Assembly: GCF_022678645.1 (NCBI RefSeq)
Contig: NZ_JALBWV010000077.1
Coordinates: forward strand, 1-37,792
DNA length: 37,792 nucleotides
Direction: 5' to 3'
Source of the DNA: Saccharopolyspora soli
GTDB taxonomy: Bacteria > Actinomycetota > Actinomycetes > Mycobacteriales > Pseudonocardiaceae
Below the pieces are notes generated by a model. The model was given only the letters and a program-made list of their open reading frames with translations. It was not told the origin of the DNA and ran no database searches. How positions within the stretch are numbered: position 1 is the first letter of the stretch; every line of letters begins with the position of its first letter. Shown in pieces: positions 16,496 through 24,523 of the stretch. Position numbers and translations under genes: made by a program.

Positions 16496-17641
16496 ATGCC
16501 TGTCCAACGCCTGCTTCCCACCCCAGAAGCCACCGGCCTGCTCGCGCTGACCCGCGACATCGCCCACGACAAGCTCGTCGAACGGGCCGCGGCCGACGAA
16601 GCCGCGGCGAAGTTCCCGCGCGACGTCTTCGCACTGCTCGGCGAGGCCGGACTCCTCGGCCTGCCCTACCCGGAGGAGTACGGCGGCGGCGCGCAGCCGT
16701 ACGAGGTCTACCTGCAGGTGCTGGAGGAGCTCAGCAGCGCGTGGATGACCGTCGGCGTCGGGCTGTCGGTGCACACCATGAGCTGCTACCCGCTGGCCCA
16801 CTTCGGCACCCCGGAGCAGCGGTCGCGCTGGCTGCCGGAGATGATCGGCGGCCGCCAGCTCGGTGCGTACGCGCTGTCCGAGCCGCACGCCGGTTCCGAC
16901 GCGGCAGCGCTGAGCACCCGAGCCGTTCGCGAGGGCGACTCGTACGCCGTCACCGGCGCGAAGGCGTGGATCACCCACGGCGGGATCGCGGACTTCTACA
17001 CGCTCATGGCCCGGACCTCGGACAACGGGCCGCACGGAATCAGCTGCCTGCTGGTCGACGGTGCCACGGCAGGGCTTTCGGCGGGCACCCCGGAGCACAA
17101 GATGGGGCTCAGCGGATCGCCGACCACACCGCTGTACTTCGAGGACGCGCGGGTGCCCGCGGAGCGGCTCATCGGAACCGAAGGCGACGGGCTGAAGATC
17201 GCGCTGGCGGCGCTGGACTCCGGTCGGCTCGGCATCGCCGCGTGCGCGGTCGGGCTGGCACAGGCCGCGCTGGACCTCGCCGTGGACTACGCGAAGCAGC
17301 GGCAGCAGTTCGGACGGCCGATCATCGAGTTCCAGGGCTTGGAGTTCCTGCTGGCCGACATGGCCGCGGCCGTGCACTCGGCGCGGGCCACCTACCTGGA
17401 CGGGGCGCGGCGGCGGGATGCCGGGCTGCCGTTCGGCCACCAGGCGTCGATCGCGAAGCTCATCGCGACCGACGCGGCGATGAAAGTGACCACCGACGCG
17501 GTCCAGGTGCTCGGCGGTGCGGGCTACACCTGCGACTTCCCGGCGGAGCGCTACATGCGCGAAGCCAAGGTCCTGCAGATCTTCGAGGGCACCAACCAGA
17601 TCCAACGGATGCTCATCGGCCGCCACCTCGCCCGCCCCTGA
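16496..17641 (+). CDS. acyl-CoA dehydrogenase
   Basis: This FAD enzyme introduces the alpha-beta double bond into acyl-CoA and passes electrons to ETF. The 381-residue protein has the usual three domains: an N-terminal helical domain with GLLGLPYPEEYGG, a middle beta domain with YALSEPHAGSDAAAL and the KAWITHGG flavin-contact motif, and a C-terminal helical domain with RQQFGRPI and VQVLGGAGYTCDFPAERYMREAK. The catalytic base is Glu364 in QIFEGTNQIQ, the position used by short and medium/butyryl-type enzymes. The start follows a strong AGGAGG at 16480-16485. The chain-length preference is not clear. Regulation by the divergent TetR protein through AGTACT boxes is likely. Confidence 0.93.
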   Translation: MPVQRLLPTPEATGLLALTRDIAHDKLVERAAADEAAAKFPRDVFALLGEAGLLGLPYPEEYGGGAQPYEVYLQVLEELSSAWMTVGVGLSVHTMSCYPLAHFGTPEQRSRWLPEMIGGRQLGAYALSEPHAGSDAAALSTRAVREGDSYAVTGAKAWITHGGIADFYTLMARTSDNGPHGISCLLVDGATAGLSAGTPEHKMGLSGSPTTPLYFEDARVPAERLIGTEGDGLKIALAALDSGRLGIAACAVGLAQAALDLAVDYAKQRQQFGRPIIEFQGLEFLLADMAAAVHSARATYLDGARRRDAGLPFGHQASIAKLIATDAAMKVTTDAVQVLGGAGYTCDFPAERYMREAKVLQIFEGTNQIQRMLIGRHLARP

Positions 17642-17657
17642 GCCTCGGGCGGCCGGG

Positions 17658-17717
17658 CGATTTCGCGCGAAACTCCCACTTCCCGCACGGAAGGAGCGCC
17701 GATCTCGCGCGAAATCG
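17658..17717. terminator. inverted repeat between convergent genes (TTTCGCGCGA arms)
   Basis: CGATTTCGCGCGA (17658-17670) and TCGCGCGAAATCG (17705-17717) are perfectly complementary 13-mers separated by 34 nt. They sit between the acyl-CoA dehydrogenase and the convergent aldose epimerase, 16 and 9 bp from their stops. A bidirectional terminator is likely. Each arm is itself nearly palindromic. Confidence 0.5.
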
Positions 17718-17726
17718 GCAACCGCG

Positions 17727-18653
17727 TCAGAGCGGGGTGAGACCCCAGTGGCCGATCCAGGTCTCGCCGGGTTGCAGGACCAGGAGGTCGGTGCCCGAGT
17801 TCAGCGCGTCCGGCGGGCAGGTCATCGGTTCGATCGCGATCGCCCGGCCCCGGCCGGGGAAGTCGTCCGCGGTGTAGACCTGGACCCACTTGAACACCGG
17901 GTCGGCCCACAACTGGACACCGTGCCCGCCGGGATCGGTGAGCGCGTGCCGCACCAACTGCTGCGGGTCGTCCGGTGCCGGTGTCGCACCGCCGAAAGCG
18001 GTGTCGAGCAGCACACCCGCCAACCGACGTCCGGAGCGGAAGTCCACTTCGTCGCCCTGCAAAGCGCGCGGCGGTCGCACCGGGAGCAGCCGTTCGGCGT
18101 CCACCGGCAGCACTGTCGCGGCGGCCAGGCGCAGCGTGCATTCGTCGGTTTCGGCGTTGCCAGCGCGGGGGAACGGGTGCACGCCGACGCCGAACGGGGT
18201 CGCACGGGAGCCGAGGTTCTCCACGGTGTGCGTCACCGTCAAGCCGTCCGAGTCCAGCGCATACCCGATGGACGTCAGCAGCGGCACCGGCCAACCCGGC
18301 TGCGCGGGCACCATCGCGTGCAAGACCACTGTGGACTCGGCGTGTTCCACGAGGGTCCACGCGGTGTGCTGGAGCAGGCCGTGGATCGCGTTCTGCCGCG
18401 CGGGCTCGGTGAGCGCGAGTTGCTGCGGCTCGCCGTCGAGCCGCCAGCGCCCGTCGGCGACCCGGTTCGGCCACGGCACCAGGACACCGCCAGCGCTGGC
18501 GGGCGGCGGTCGGTCCGCGTCGTAGGTCTCCGCGTAGGGCACCCCGTCGACTTCGAAGGCCCGAAGTGCCGCGCCGACCTCGGTGACCACGGCCCGCGCG
18601 CCGCCGAAGCTGATTTCGAACTGCCGCCCAGTGGCGGGAACAGGATCGTGCAC
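17727..18653 (-). CDS. aldose 1-epimerase family protein
   Basis: This protein interconverts alpha and beta anomers of a hexose, or acts on a related sugar phosphate. Visible markers are VLVPWPNRVADGRW, AIHGLLQ (substrate His), GVGVHPFPRAG (catalytic His) and IEPMTCPPDAL (catalytic Glu), in the order of the GalM/YihR-like family. The GTG at 18653 gives 308 residues. A TTG at 18686 would add 11 residues (WARGCFYSG...) outside the fold, so I chose the GTG. It is convergent with the acyl-CoA dehydrogenase gene. A family A hairpin lies upstream, separating it from the permease gene. Confidence 0.88.
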   Translation of the reverse strand: MHDPVPATGRQFEISFGGARAVVTEVGAALRAFEVDGVPYAETYDADRPPPASAGGVLVPWPNRVADGRWRLDGEPQQLALTEPARQNAIHGLLQHTAWTLVEHAESTVVLHAMVPAQPGWPVPLLTSIGYALDSDGLTVTHTVENLGSRATPFGVGVHPFPRAGNAETDECTLRLAAATVLPVDAERLLPVRPPRALQGDEVDFRSGRRLAGVLLDTAFGGATPAPDDPQQLVRHALTDPGGHGVQLWADPVFKWVQVYTADDFPGRGRAIAIEPMTCPPDALNSGTDLLVLQPGETWIGHWGLTPL

Positions 18654-18703
18654 CCAACCACTGTAGAAGCATCCGCGAGCCCACAACCGGCCCGGACAGG
18701 GAT

Positions 18704-18756
18704 GGCGTGAGGGGCACCCTTCACCAACTAACTTGGTAAAGGGTGCCCCTCACGCC
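18704..18756. repeat. family A intergenic hairpin, copy 1
   Basis: The arms 18704-18727 and 18733-18756 pair over 24 bp with one mismatch around a 5-nt loop, CTAAC. The core is GGGGCACCCTT...AAGGGTGCCCC flanked by ACCAA/TTGGT. It lies 15 bp beyond the permease stop and may act as its terminator. Three more copies occur in this window. Confidence 0.8.
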
Positions 18757-18770
18757 TCACCTGAATCGGG

Positions 18771-20168
18771 TCACTTCGCCAGCTTGGCGGCGTCGAACTC
18801 CTGCCGCCCGCCCACGAAGTAGTTGATCGCCCAGAAGACCACGCCGATGCCCAGCAGGATCCCGGCGATGATGTACTCCGTGGCCGGTCGGCCGGACAGC
18901 GGGCTGGCGAAGAACGCGCAGGTCAGCGCACCCAGCACGGGCATCCAAGTGGGCGCCTTGAAGTGCTGGTGCTCGACCTTGTCCTTGCGCAGCACCAGAA
19001 CCGCCACGTTGACCACCGCGAACACCGCGAGCAACAGCAGCGACGTGGTGCTGCCCAGGTCGGCGATCTCCAGCGAGCTCACCAGGATCACCGCGATGAG
19101 GCTGGTGAACAGGATCGACACCCACGGGGTGCGCCGCGTGGGGTGCACCCGGCCGAACTGCCGCGAGATGATCTTCTCCTGCGACATGCCGTAGACCAAC
19201 CGGCTGGCCATCAGCATGTTGATCAGCGCGGTGTTGGTCACCGCGAACAGTGCGATCAGCGAGAACAGGAGCGGCGGGAACCACGGCGCGGCGGCCTTGA
19301 CGACCAGCAGCAACGGCCCGTCGGATTCGGCGAGCTTGTCGGTGGGCACCAACGTCGAGGTGATCAGCGCGATCAGCAGGTAGATCGAGGCCGTGATGAC
19401 CATGCCCAGCAGCAGGGCCCGCGGGAAGTTCTTGGCCGGGTTCTTGGTCTCCTCGGCCATGTTCACCGAGTCCTCGAAGCCGACCATCGCGAAGAACGCC
19501 AGCGCGGTCGCCGAGGTGATCGCCAGCAGCGGCGTGGTTTCGGTGTTGAACTGCATCAACCGACTCGGGTCCGGCTCCACGTCGGCGCTGTGCGCACCGG
19601 CGAAGATCGCGTAGAGGCCGAAGACGATCACGATCGCCAACCCGGTGAGTTCCACGCAGGTCAGCACCACGTTCATCTTCACCGACTCGCCGACGCCGCG
19701 GAAGTTGATCGCGGCCAGCAGCAGCAGGAAGCCGATCGCCACCAACCAGGAAACCGACGACACCCCCTCGCCGAAGATGCCCTCCAGGTAATCACCGCTG
19801 AACGCCTGCGCGGCCGACGAGGCGGAGGTGATACCGGAACACATCACCGCGAATGCGATCACGAAGGTCAGGAAGTGCACGCCGAACGCCTTGTGCACGT
19901 ACAGCGGGGCGCCGCCCGCCTTCGGGTACTTGCCGACCAGCTCCAGGTAGCTGAACGCGGTCAGGAAGGCGACGACGAACGCGACCAGGAACGGAATCCA
20001 CAGCGCGCCGCCGACCAAGCCCGCGACCTTGCCGGTCAAGGAGTAGATGGTGGTGCCGAGGATGTCCCCCACTACGAAGAAGAGCAGCAGTTTCGGGCCC
20101 ATCACCTTCTTGAGGCCAGGCTCCTGCGCACCGCCGGGCGCGTCGTTCACGGTCGTTTCGTTGGCCAT
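18771..20168 (-). CDS. APC family amino-acid permease
   Basis: This 465-residue polytopic inner-membrane transporter has about 12 predicted helices. The first is KLLLFFVVGDILGTTIYSLTGKVAGLVGG, carrying the APC-type G-[DS]-x-x-G-T-x-I-Y motif; later helices include FAVMCSGITSASSAAQAF, ALAFFAMVGFEDSVNMAEETKNPAKNFPRA (conserved GFE/E-x-NP segment of helix 6-7) and INMLMASRLVYGMS. It should import an amino acid with proton coupling; the exact substrate is unknown. The ATG at 20168 was chosen because the upstream extension is hydrophilic and unlike the family. It stands alone, with a family A hairpin after its stop. Confidence 0.92.
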   Translation of the reverse strand: MANETTVNDAPGGAQEPGLKKVMGPKLLLFFVVGDILGTTIYSLTGKVAGLVGGALWIPFLVAFVVAFLTAFSYLELVGKYPKAGGAPLYVHKAFGVHFLTFVIAFAVMCSGITSASSAAQAFSGDYLEGIFGEGVSSVSWLVAIGFLLLLAAINFRGVGESVKMNVVLTCVELTGLAIVIVFGLYAIFAGAHSADVEPDPSRLMQFNTETTPLLAITSATALAFFAMVGFEDSVNMAEETKNPAKNFPRALLLGMVITASIYLLIALITSTLVPTDKLAESDGPLLLVVKAAAPWFPPLLFSLIALFAVTNTALINMLMASRLVYGMSQEKIISRQFGRVHPTRRTPWVSILFTSLIAVILVSSLEIADLGSTTSLLLLAVFAVVNVAVLVLRKDKVEHQHFKAPTWMPVLGALTCAFFASPLSGRPATEYIIAGILLGIGVVFWAINYFVGGRQEFDAAKLAK

Positions 20169-20282
20169 AGCTGAGAAGTGTGCAGGTTGGGTCGACGGCT
20201 TGTCTGCCCACCCCTGGTCGAACCGCACTGCTGCGGTCGGATCAGGCTGGGCGAAGTGCCCAGCACCCCCACCGCGACCGAC

Positions 20283-21584
20283 CTATTCTCGCTGGTCAGC
20301 GGTTGGAGCGCGGTAACGCCAGAAGGTTGGCAGCAAGATCGCCGCGAGCACCGCGCCGATAACAACTAGGACACCGCCGACCACGACAGCCGTCGAGGTG
20401 CCCAGCGATGCGCCTGCCAGGCCGTGCAACGTGTCAGCCAGTCGCGGCCCACCGGCGACGACGACGGTGAACACGCCCTGGATCCGGCCGCGCATCTCGT
20501 CGGTCGCCGCAGCCTGCATGATCGAACTCCGGTAGACCATGCTCACCAGGTCCGCCCCGCCGCCCACGGCCAGGAAGAACACCGCCAGCCACAGCGAGTC
20601 GGACCAGCCGAATCCGATCACCGCGATGCCCCACACGATGACCGCCAGGACGACGCCGACCCCGTGCCGGGCGATCCGGTGCAGCCAGCCGGAGAACACG
20701 CCGAACGCGAACGCGCCCAGCGGGATCGCCGCGAACAGCCAGCCGAGCGCCGCCCCGCCGCCCGGTGGATCACCGAAGGTGCGCTCCGCCATCTCCGGGA
20801 ACAGCGCCCGCGGCATGCCGAACACCATCGCGATGATGTCCAGCAGGAACGACGCCAACAACACGGAATGCAGTGCCAGGTAACGGAATCCGTCCAACAC
20901 GGCGCGCAGACCGGCGCGCTGCGGAGCGCCTTCGTTGGGCGGCAACGGCGGCAGCCGGAACACCGCCCACAGTGCCGTGCACAACGCCACCGCATCGACC
21001 AGGTACAGCACCGAAAGCCCCATCAGCGGCAGCAGCATGCCCGCCAACAGCGGCCCCATGATCGATCCGAGCTGGAACACCGTCGCGCCCAGCGCCTGCG
21101 CCGAGGGCAGCAGGTGCACCGGCATCAGCCGGGCGACCGCGGCGGCTCGGGTGGGCATGTTCACCGCGAAGCACGTCTGCTGCACGGCGAAGAGCACCAG
21201 CACCAGCCACACCGACCGGACGTTCGCGGCGGCGACCACCCACAGCAGCACGGCGCTGACGGCCAGTCCGCCGTTGGTGACCAGCAGCAGGCGGCGGCGG
21301 TCGACGGTGTCGGCGATCGCGCCGCCCCACAGGCCGAACACCAGCAGCGGCACCAGGCCGAAGATCCCGGCGAGGCCGACGTAGGCGGAGGATCCGGTGA
21401 TGTCGTAGAGCTGCTTGGGCACCGCGACGGCGGTGAACTGCGCGCCGACGGAGGTGATGATGTTCGACAGCCACAGGCGGCGGTACGCCGGGTACTGCAG
21501 TGGTCGGGTGTCGAGGAAGACCTTGCTCAGCAGGGCTCGTAGGGGTCGGCGCGACGTTGACCGGGTTCCGCTGCTGGGCTGCAC
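20283..21584 (-). CDS. MFS transporter, EntS-like (MFS_3) exporter
   Basis: This 433-residue protein with 12 predicted membrane helices starts at a GTG. The N-terminus (FLDTRPLQYPAYRRLWLSNIITSVGAQFTAVAVPKQLYDITGSSAYVGLAG) and the loop 2-3 motif GGAIADTVDRRRLL (MFS motif A) match the MFS_3/EntS group, which exports siderophores and other small molecules. The later FFLAVGGGADLVSMVYRSSIMQAAATDEMRGRIQGVF segment is typical of the same group. No siderophore genes are nearby, so the substrate is open. It is separated from the permease gene by about 110 bp. Confidence 0.9.
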   Translation of the reverse strand: MQPSSGTRSTSRRPLRALLSKVFLDTRPLQYPAYRRLWLSNIITSVGAQFTAVAVPKQLYDITGSSAYVGLAGIFGLVPLLVFGLWGGAIADTVDRRRLLLVTNGGLAVSAVLLWVVAAANVRSVWLVLVLFAVQQTCFAVNMPTRAAAVARLMPVHLLPSAQALGATVFQLGSIMGPLLAGMLLPLMGLSVLYLVDAVALCTALWAVFRLPPLPPNEGAPQRAGLRAVLDGFRYLALHSVLLASFLLDIIAMVFGMPRALFPEMAERTFGDPPGGGAALGWLFAAIPLGAFAFGVFSGWLHRIARHGVGVVLAVIVWGIAVIGFGWSDSLWLAVFFLAVGGGADLVSMVYRSSIMQAAATDEMRGRIQGVFTVVVAGGPRLADTLHGLAGASLGTSTAVVVGGVLVVIGAVLAAILLPTFWRYRAPTADQRE

Positions 21585-21724
21585 AGGTGTTGCAGCCTAG
21601 CCGTTAGTCCCGCTAACGGCGCGCCCTTTCCCACCTCGTGTGATGGACATCTACCCAACTACCAACCGAACTGGACAAAAACCCACCACGAACGACCAGC
21701 GGAAAGGCGACCACGCGCCGCCTG

Positions 21725-21746
21725 CGCAATTTCGCGAGAAATTGCG
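21725..21746. terminator. perfect hairpin downstream of pdxH
   Basis: CGCAATTTC (21725-21733) pairs with GAAATTGCG (21738-21746) around the tetraloop GCGA. It starts 32 bp beyond the pdxH stop on its transcript. Nine perfect base pairs and a GNRA loop make a plausible terminator. The AATTTCGCG core resembles the inverted repeat at 17658-17717. Confidence 0.55.
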
Positions 21747-21778
21747 AACCGTCCCCTGCCCAGGTGAAGGTGGCCGAG

Positions 21779-22432
21779 TCAGGGAGCGAGGCGTTCGATG
21801 GTCCAGCGGTCGTTGGTGCGGCGGAAGCGCAGCCGGTCGTGCAGCCGGTCCGGACGGCCCTGCCAGAACTCCACCGAGTCCGGGCGGATCCGCCAGCCAC
21901 CCCAGTGCGGCGGCACCGGCACCTTCTCGGCATCGACGAAACGGCGCTCCATGCCGCTGAGCAACGACTGCAAGGCTTCCCGGCTGGCGACCACCCGCGA
22001 CTGTGGCGACGCCCACGCACCCAACTGGGACCCGCGCGGCCGGACCGCCCAGTACTCGGCGGTCTCCTCCGGTTTCACCTTCTCCACGGTGCCGCGCACG
22101 TTCACCTGGCGCTGCAACGCCAGCCAGGGGAAGGTCGCGGCGGCGGCGCGGGTGACCTTGAGGTCGTGGCTCTTCGCCGAGGTGTAGTTGGTGAAGAAGA
22201 CCAGCCCGCGTTCGTCGAAGCCCTTGCACAGCACGGTTCGCGCCGACGGGAAGCCATCGGCGTCGGCGGTGGCCAGCACCATCGCGTTCGGCTCGGGCAG
22301 ATCGGCCTGCACCGCATCGTCGAACCACCGCTGGAGCTGCTCGTACCAGGTCGCGGCGAGCGAGGATTCGTCCAGCGCCCCGGCTTCGTAGGACACCCGC
22401 ATGGACGGCAACGCGATGTTGGCCTCCGACAT
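21779..22432 (-). CDS. pdxH: pyridoxamine 5'-phosphate oxidase
   Basis: This FMN enzyme oxidises pyridoxamine or pyridoxine 5'-phosphate to pyridoxal 5'-phosphate, the cofactor used, for example, by SerC downstream in this window. The 217-residue protein has the FMN-binding ATADADGFPSARTVLCKGFDERGLVFFTNYTSAKSHDL segment, AVRPRGSQLGAWASPQS (substrate and FMN contacts), and the C-terminal dimerisation signature WGGWRIRPDSVEFWQGRPDRLHDR. The ATG at 22432 follows AGGAAAAGG; the longer frame upstream has no homology. An 11-bp hairpin lies 44 bp upstream in its leader. Confidence 0.96.
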   Translation of the reverse strand: MSEANIALPSMRVSYEAGALDESSLAATWYEQLQRWFDDAVQADLPEPNAMVLATADADGFPSARTVLCKGFDERGLVFFTNYTSAKSHDLKVTRAAAATFPWLALQRQVNVRGTVEKVKPEETAEYWAVRPRGSQLGAWASPQSRVVASREALQSLLSGMERRFVDAEKVPVPPHWGGWRIRPDSVEFWQGRPDRLHDRLRFRRTNDRWTIERLAP

Positions 22433-22475
22433 CCTTTTCCTCCCTGACTCGCCCGGCAGCGGCACGACTCGACGA

Positions 22476-22500
22476 CTTCTCCGGCGGTGCGCCGGAGAAG
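22476..22500. promoter_or_regulatory. 11-bp perfect hairpin in the pdxH leader region
   Basis: CTTCTCCGGCG (22476-22486) pairs fully with CGCCGGAGAAG (22490-22500) around the loop GTG. On the pdxH strand it lies 44 bp before the start codon. It could be an attenuator, an operator or the terminator of an upstream transcript. There is no U-tract after it in either direction. Confidence 0.45.
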
Positions 22501-22918
22501 TAGGGGTTGGACCGGCCGACGCGAAAGGGTTTGGCGGCGCCAGCCACGCGTACGACGGTAAACGGGATCCGAACAGACGCCGAATCGACAGTACTTCACG
22601 ATCGATTCCGCAACCGATGCAGTGATCGTTCCCACACTCGTTCGGACGCCGCACGTCGCCGCGAAACGCCCACCCGAACTACTGATCCACACCTTGCGGT
22701 GAACCGACCGTAGGCAGGCGCCCTCGAACTCGATCTCCGCCGCGGCGCGAGCAGCGCCCCTCGCTGGCATGTCTTCGCAGTGGCCGCGCGGGGTTCGACC
22801 ACGCCAAACCCGTGTCAGGGCAAGCCGCGCGGCGAACCCGATCTGCGAACTCGCGACGGCGCAGACGCGTCAAGCCGTTGCGCTGCTTCGAAAAGGAGCA
22901 CCCGCTGGCCAGCGGTGT
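22501..22918. other. non-coding stretch between ureD and pdxH
   Basis: About 420 bp between the ureD stop and the pdxH leader holds no gene I can support. The frames crossing it have no recognisable motif, ribosome site or consistent codon bias. It is slightly less GC-rich than its surroundings near 22560-22690. It presumably contains the pdxH promoter. Confidence 0.4.
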
Positions 22919-23686
22919 TCACCAGGTTCGAACCGCCAGGACCGCCGCGTCCGGGTGGTGACCGATCGCTTCGGCGAGGCGGCGCTGCGCCGTCACGGCG
23001 TCCGCTGCGACGGCAGTGGCCAGGGCACCGCCCGCGGTCAGCGGCGCCAGCGACCACCACTCGCCGCTCGCGGGTTCGGCCGGGTCGTGGTCCCACACGA
23101 CGGTCTCGGTCGCGAGCACCCGCGCTCCCGCGAGGTATCCGGCGCTCGTCGCGAGCCGGTGTTCACCGATGTCCAAGCGCTGGCGCAACAACGGTGTTCC
23201 GGTCCGCGCCACATGCGTCGTGGTGATCAACCTGCCGGGGCGTTCGCCGTACCGGCCGAGCACCAACAGCTCCCGGCACCGGGCCCGCGCGCCTTCGCCC
23301 AGCTCGATGGTCATCTCCGCCTGGTGATCGGCGCGGGCGCTGATCACGGTGGCCTCCGGCAGGTACTCGATCGTGCCGCCTGCCTCGACGTCGATGCGCA
23401 CCGTTGATCGGCTGTGCTCGGCGTGCTGCCCCGGCAACGCGACGGTCGCGGCGGTGCCGCGCAGTTGCAGCCGGGCACCCGGCCCGACCCGGACCCGCAG
23501 GTCGACCCGGTCCCCACCGACCGGTGTGGCTGCCGAACCGACCAGGTGCACCACGGCGATCCCGTCCGGGCTCGCCGTCGCGGTCCGGCGCGGCACCAGC
23601 GTCATGGGTGCCTCCGAGCGGAGCTCCCGCACGACGCTGCGCCCGCCGGAGCCGAGTTCGACGCTCAGCAGCGCACTGGCCCGCAC
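22919..23686 (-). CDS. ureD: urease accessory protein UreD
   Basis: UreD (UreH) binds apo-urease and, with UreF and UreG, helps insert nickel into the active site. The 255-residue protein starts at a GTG. It shows the UreD pattern: a beta-rich N-terminus, the RVDLRVRVGPGARLQLRGTAAT segment, GGTIEYLPEATVISARADHQAEMTIELGEGARARC and RELLVLGRYGERPG. The start follows AAGGGTGG; a longer frame to 23746 runs through a family B hairpin and is not likely translated. It is the last gene of the urease cluster, 120 bp after ureG, and the hairpin in that gap may reduce its expression. Confidence 0.88.
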   Translation of the reverse strand: MRASALLSVELGSGGRSVVRELRSEAPMTLVPRRTATASPDGIAVVHLVGSAATPVGGDRVDLRVRVGPGARLQLRGTAATVALPGQHAEHSRSTVRIDVEAGGTIEYLPEATVISARADHQAEMTIELGEGARARCRELLVLGRYGERPGRLITTTHVARTGTPLLRQRLDIGEHRLATSAGYLAGARVLATETVVWDHDPAEPASGEWWSLAPLTAGGALATAVAADAVTAQRRLAEAIGHHPDAAVLAVRTW

Positions 23687-23703
23687 GCCACACCACCCTT
23701 CCG

Positions 23704-23749
23704 GTCGTGAGTGCCGATGGTCGCTAGAACGGCCACAGCCACTCACGAC
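23704..23749. repeat. family B hairpin, copy 1 (between ureG and ureD)
   Basis: GTCGTGAGTG (23704-23713) pairs perfectly with CACTCACGAC (23740-23749). Inside the loop GGTCG and CGGCC form a second short, imperfect stem. It lies in the 120-bp gap between ureG and ureD. Related copies are at 29176 and 37546. Confidence 0.75.
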
Positions 23750-23806
23750 ACCATCGCACCGCCACCACCCACGACACCGAGGACGGAAGGCCCGCCGAAA
23801 AAGCGG

Positions 23807-24523
23807 TCACACGCGCACGCCCACCTTCAGCTGCTCACGGACCCAGCTCGCGGTGTCCGGCGCGTTCGGGGTGCGGGTGAGGGACTGCGTGATCACCGGC
23901 AGGTCACCGCGCATCCGGTGCGCGTCGGCGACCATCACCGCCATGTCGGCGCCGACGAGTTCGGCCAGGTCGATCTTGTTGATCACCAGCAGGTCAGCGG
24001 TGGTGACGCCGGGGCCGCCCTTGCGCGGCACCTTGTCGCCACCGGCGACGTCCACCACGAAGATCTGCCGGTCGGCCAGGCCCCGGCTGAACACCGCGGT
24101 CAGGTTGTCCCCGCCGCTTTCCACGATGACCAGTTCCAGCCCCGGATGCCGTTCGGCGAGCCGGTCCACCGCGTCGAGGTTCGCGGTGATGTCGTCGCGG
24201 ATCGCGGTGTGCGGGCAGGCGCCGGTCTGCACCGCCTCGATCCGATCGGTGTCCAGCACGCCCGCCTTGCGCAGGAAGTCGGCGTCTTCGGTGGTGTAGA
24301 TGTCGTTGGTCACCACGGCCAGGTTGATCTCCTGGCCCAGCGCGCGGCACAGCGCCGCGGTCAACGCCGTCTTGCCGCTGCCGACCGGCCCGCCGATGCC
24401 GAGCCGGAACGGGCGGCCGTGCTGGGATTCCGCCGAGAACGGGTCCGGTTCGGTCGCGGTCGGGTCGAAGTTGACCGGATGCGAGTGGCCGTGGCCATGT
24501 CCACGGCAGTGTTCAGGACGCAA
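23807..24523 (-). CDS. ureG: urease accessory GTPase UreG
   Basis: UreG is a SIMIBI-class GTPase that delivers nickel to urease through the UreD/F/G complex. The protein has the P-loop GGPVGSGKT (44-52), the nickel-binding CPH motif (103-105), ESGGDN (135-140) and NKID (182-185). No ATG or GTG is available after the ureF stop; a TTG at 24523, 9 bp after AGAGG and overlapping ureF by 11 bp, gives 238 residues. The first residues form a His-rich stretch, HCRGHGHGHSH. That could store or bind nickel, which fits the absence of ureE from the cluster. Confidence 0.93.
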   Translation of the reverse strand: MRPEHCRGHGHGHSHPVNFDPTATEPDPFSAESQHGRPFRLGIGGPVGSGKTALTAALCRALGQEINLAVVTNDIYTTEDADFLRKAGVLDTDRIEAVQTGACPHTAIRDDITANLDAVDRLAERHPGLELVIVESGGDNLTAVFSRGLADRQIFVVDVAGGDKVPRKGGPGVTTADLLVINKIDLAELVGADMAVMVADAHRMRGDLPVITQSLTRTPNAPDTASWVREQLKVGVRV

